DNA from: Lewinellaceae bacterium
GTDB taxonomy: Bacteria; Bacteroidota; Bacteroidia; Chitinophagales; Saprospiraceae
DNA: 64,000 nt
Assembly: GCA_020636435.1 (NCBI GenBank)
Contig: JACJXX010000001.1
Location: 2,993,001-3,057,000 of the forward strand
Reading direction: 5' to 3'
Notes under the pieces: model-generated
Seen by the model: only the letters and a program-made list of their open reading frames with translations
Databases searched by the model: none
Told to the model about the DNA's origin: nothing
Part shown: positions 61,037-64,000 of the stretch, piece by piece
How positions within the stretch are numbered: position 1 is the first letter of the stretch
Layout: every line of letters starts with the position of its first letter
Program-made: the position numbers and the translations under genes

Positions 61037-61148
61037 GTTTCTCCACTCAGGGAAGGCATAAAAATAGCATTTCATGGTAATATTTTTCCGGAAAGCGGGA
61101 GAATACTTACCCACAATGCTTTTCCCGCCCTGTTATAATGAGATGCCC

Positions 61149-61377
61149 AACCTGCCGGGTTTCCATTCAGCTCCCCTATAACCCGGCAGTGTTTGCCGGA
61201 GATGCCCCAACTCTGTGGAATTTGCTCAATGGCTATTTTCAGGGAAGCAACCATTCCACAGGGACAACCTGCCGGGTAGACTGACTGGGACATCGGAATA
61301 AAAACTGCATTGGATTTTTGTCTCCGATAAACGCTGCCGGGTTAGCCAAGCGGTATCATCCCTAAACCCGGCAGGTT
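61149..61377. repeat. 229-bp palindromic element with CTGCCGGGTT repeats
   Basis: Outer arms AACCTGCCGGGTTT (61149-61162) / AAACCCGGCAGGTT (61364-61377) are perfect; inner arms AACCCGGCAG / CTGCCGGGTT (61180, 61334) and CTGTGGAAT / ATTCCACAG (61213, 61253) follow. Flanks GAGATGCCC and GAGATCCCG look like an imperfect 9-bp duplication. The CTGTGGAAT hairpin also occurs at 4612-4643. The stretch to 61567 holds no gene. Confidence 0.65.
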
Positions 61378-61567
61378 GAGATCCCGTTATCCAAGGTCAA
61401 AACCCCAGGCTATTCCGCATCGAGACTTTAGCCTCTCGCGAACGAGAATATGGAATAACTCATGCTGGCTATCTTCAATTTTTCAGCAAGCCAGGCCATA
61501 GAGCCTAAACCCGCCCATCTCCCAAATCCCCGAAAACCCGCCGAATCCGTGTTCATCCGCGTTCCAT

Positions 61568-64000
61568 TCACCGCATCAACACCACATCCCCCTCCTTATA
61601 AACCTCCACCACCTGCCCGCAAACCCGCGCCCGGCCCTTCACATACCAAACATACAACCCCCCATTCTGACGCTGCCCCTTGACCGTCCCGTCCCAGCCT
61701 TCCGAAAACTGGTCCGTGCCGAACAGCTCGGCGCCCCAGCGGTTGAAGACTTTGAATTCGTACTCGTCAAAGGCCACGTCGGAAGCGGCGGCAGGCAGGA
61801 AAGCATCGTTCGTCCCATCCTCGTTGGGCGAGAAGGCGTTAGGCACGTAGAGCAACTGCTCCACTTTCACCGCCGGCGCGGGAACGAAAATCTCCCGGAC
61901 GATGGTTTGGCAGATGTCGCTCACCTGCAGGGTATAAGAGCCGGCGCTGTCCACCTGCAGGCTGGGGCCGGTGCTGCCGTCGCTCCAAAGGATCGACAGG
62001 CTGGCCTCGTCGCCGGAGAGCACCTGGACAGAAAGGGTGGCCGACGGCTTGTCGCAGGCCAGGGAATCCTGCTTGACTTCGATAACCAGTGGGGCCATTT
62101 GTTCCACCTCTACGGGCACAGAAGCGGTGCAGCCCCTGCCGTCGCGAAGGAAAAGGGTGTACGCGCCAGCTTCCAGCCCGTCGAACAACGGATTGTCAGT
62201 ATACGTGCTGCCGTCGAGCGAGAAGCTGTAGGGCGGTTCGGTATCCAGGGTTACCGCGCCAATGATGGCGCCGATGCTGCTGTCCGGGCAGTCGTCTTCC
62301 ACCATTGCTTCCAGGCCGGGGGCCGGGTAGGCTTGCACCAGTACGTGCACCACCGAATCGCAGCCAAACTGGCTGGCGAGGGTTACGGTTGCCTCCTCAC
62401 CCGGGGCGAGCGCTTGGCCCTCGTAGGTCACGGTGCTGTCCGGGCAAGCCTCAAGCACTACCTCGGTTTGCTCCTCCGGGTATTGGGTGACCTGAACGGC
62501 GAGTACCGAGTCGCAGCCGCTTTGGGTGGCCAGCACCAGCTCCGTGCTACCCACCGGCAGCATCATGCCGGCAAAGAAAATGCTGTCCTGGCAGGTAGTC
62601 AGCTCCACGTCTTCCCGATAGGTGGGCAGTCCTGCCACTTCCACCCGGATCAGGGAATCGCAGCCGGCTTGGTTGGTGAACGAAAAGTCCATTGCCTGGC
62701 CGGCGGGAATAGGGGTACTGCCGAAAAAGGCGGTTTCCCCGGGGCAGGCCTCCAGTTGTACGAGCGTTTCACTGGTCGGCAGTGCGGTAACGCTGACGGT
62801 TACGATAGAATCACACCCAACGGCATTGGTAAAGGTAAACTCCTGCTGCTGCCCGGGGCTGAGCGCCGTGCCATTGTAATCGGCAGTGCTGCCCGGGCAA
62901 GCACTGAGTTCCAGCTCCGAACTGGTGGTGGGCAGTTCTACTACGCTAACAGTAACAACGGAATCGCATCCGGCGGCATTGGCAAAGGTGAAATCCTGCT
63001 GCTGGCCAGGGCTGAGCGCCGTGCCGTTGTAATCGGCGGTGCTGCCCGGGCAGGCGCTGAGTTCCAGTACTGAACCGGTGGCTTGTAGTTCTACTACACT
63101 AACAGTGACAATAGAATCGCACCCGGCGGCATTGGTAAAGGTGAAATCCTGCTGCTGGCCAGGGCTGAGCGCCGTTCCGTTGTAATCGGCAGTAGCGCCG
63201 GTACAGGCGCTGAGTTCCAGGCTGGAGCTGGTAGGTTGCAGTTCCAGTACGGTGACGATGACGGTAGAATCACAGCCGACGGCATTGGTGAAGTTAAAGG
63301 CCCTCACCTGCCCGGGGTTGAGTTGCACACCATCGTACTCGACAGTGCTTCCGGTGCAGGCGGACAACTCTAGCGCTGAACTGGTGGGTTGAAGTATAAC
63401 GATGGTTACATTTTCCAGCGAGTCGCAGCCGGAAGCAGTAGTATAGGCGGCTACAAAACTGGTGTCGCGGGTGAAGGAGGCCCCGCCATAATTGATCGAC
63501 TCGCAGCCACTCAACGTCGTTGCCTCCATCACCGTAGGGCAATCCTGCAGCAGCCAGTTGACGAAGATGTTGACGCCGCAGCCGGTGAAAGCGGTGTCCA
63601 CCGTATTCACCAGAATGCCCAGCGGGCTGGTGCTGTTGGTATCCAGCCGCACGGTATAGGCATCGGCTGCTATGTTGGGAAAAGCGTAGGAACCGTCCGG
63701 GTTGGAAAGCGTGTTGCCTACCACTGTGCCATTTTGCAGCAAATCCAGCACGGCGCCGCTGTAAGTAGTGTCGGCGGCGTCGATCACTCCGTTGCCATTT
63801 ACATCCACATACACTTCGCCGAGGATGGTGCCCACCCCATCGAACATTTCCAGGACGAGCGGGCCGGAGGTGAGCGTGCAGCCGTCCCCGTTGGTCATTT
63901 CTACATAATACTCCCCGCTCTGATCAGCGATCAGTTCCGGCATGCCGCTTTGCAGCGGCCCCAGCGGGCTGCCGTTGAAATACCACTGGTAGCTGGTGAT
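61568..64000 (-). CDS. Large repeat adhesin with SdrD-B-like domain and T9SS type B C-terminus (5' end beyond window)
   Basis: The frame is open to the right edge (811 codons); an ATG at 63943 is internal, since the codons before it (SYQWYFNGSPLGPLQSG) belong to an Ig-like fold. Order: Ig-like end, an SdrD-B/carboxypeptidase-like domain (GEVYVDVNGNGVIDAADTTY, NPDGSYAFPNIAADAYTVRL), then about eight ~50-aa repeats (ELSACPGSTADYNGTALSPG, FTNAAGCDSIVTVSV), a segment EDDCPDSSIGAIIGAVTLDT, and the sorting domain LLYVPNAFSPNEDGTNDAFL to VYKEGDVVLMR. A surface-exposed structural or adhesive protein. Confidence 0.9.
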   Translation of the reverse strand: MTSYQWYFNGSPLGPLQSGMPELIADQSGEYYVEMTNGDGCTLTSGPLVLEMFDGVGTILGEVYVDVNGNGVIDAADTTYSGAVLDLLQNGTVVGNTLSNPDGSYAFPNIAADAYTVRLDTNSTSPLGILVNTVDTAFTGCGVNIFVNWLLQDCPTVMEATTLSGCESINYGGASFTRDTSFVAAYTTASGCDSLENVTIVILQPTSSALELSACTGSTVEYDGVQLNPGQVRAFNFTNAVGCDSTVIVTVLELQPTSSSLELSACTGATADYNGTALSPGQQQDFTFTNAAGCDSIVTVSVVELQATGSVLELSACPGSTADYNGTALSPGQQQDFTFANAAGCDSVVTVSVVELPTTSSELELSACPGSTADYNGTALSPGQQQEFTFTNAVGCDSIVTVSVTALPTSETLVQLEACPGETAFFGSTPIPAGQAMDFSFTNQAGCDSLIRVEVAGLPTYREDVELTTCQDSIFFAGMMLPVGSTELVLATQSGCDSVLAVQVTQYPEEQTEVVLEACPDSTVTYEGQALAPGEEATVTLASQFGCDSVVHVLVQAYPAPGLEAMVEDDCPDSSIGAIIGAVTLDTEPPYSFSLDGSTYTDNPLFDGLEAGAYTLFLRDGRGCTASVPVEVEQMAPLVIEVKQDSLACDKPSATLSVQVLSGDEASLSILWSDGSTGPSLQVDSAGSYTLQVSDICQTIVREIFVPAPAVKVEQLLYVPNAFSPNEDGTNDAFLPAAASDVAFDEYEFKVFNRWGAELFGTDQFSEGWDGTVKGQRQNGGLYVWYVKGRARVCGQVVEVYKEGDVVLMR

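Overview
The window looks like a chromosomal segment of a moderately high-GC member of the Bacteroidota, most likely near Saprospiraceae (Lewinella/Phaeodactylibacter-like). The reasons are five ORFs ending in type IX secretion (T9SS) sorting domains, promoter candidates of the TAnnTTTG type, weak Shine-Dalgarno sequences, and families typical of that group (YbaB, GCS2-CBS, DUF2304, LRR-Roco). The taxonomic call is inference; no rRNA or tRNA gene is present. T9SS type B proteins run off both edges.

Layout. 1-4.3 kb: LamG/T9SS-B protein (partial), YbaB, an unknown protein and a long acyl-CoA dehydrogenase. 4.3-7.0 kb: a mobile-element wreck, with an IS701/IS4-like insertion sequence bounded by CTAG abutting a palindromic element and the 3' remnant of a delta-60-repeat/T9SS protein. 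7.0-8.3 kb: a MacB/FtsX-type permease. 8.5-38.1 kb: a large surface-polysaccharide locus with Wzx-like flippase, Wzz-like and Wzy-like proteins, FkbM methyltransferase, about eight glycosyltransferases, five sulfotransferase-type proteins (one fused to a GT-A-like domain), an acyltransferase-3, an MBOAT/SGNH O-acyl transfer pair, a giant GT-C-like membrane protein, and an ABC exporter pair. The predicted product is a sulfated, O-acylated glycan. The middle block (about 13.9-25.6 kb) is visibly more AT-rich than its flanks.

38.1-45.7 kb: an intergenic region with a predicted small RNA and a multi-hairpin element, then a stress/metabolism group: tandem UspA, GCS2-CBS, an HDAC-family deacylase and a Pat-like acyl-CoA-synthetase/GNAT protein. 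45.7-48.5 kb: a four-gene minus-strand run (APH-like kinase, AAA_33 kinase, CbpM-like, CbpA-like). 49-54.4 kb: T9SS-A protein, second UspA, Hsp20, HemN. 54.8-60.9 kb: an XRE-ImmA/IrrE regulator with an internally deleted DUF4411 toxin, and a 1550-residue LRR-Roc-COR protein ending in what looks like effector-associated domain 11.

The two strongest observations are these. (1) Three minus-strand promoters (hemN, hsp20, and a roughly 107-nt predicted sRNA) share one geometry: two CRP/FNR-type palindromes with centres exactly 23 bp apart, the proximal one exactly 23 nt from a -7 element. This predicts a low-oxygen/redox regulon including an FnrS-like sRNA. (2) The genome carries many short palindromic mobile elements. 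Four have TTA/TAA- or TA-type flanks, two have 9-bp direct flanks, and three tandem 61-bp repeat units sit inside a coding gene, each read in a different frame, so that only multiples of three keep the gene open.
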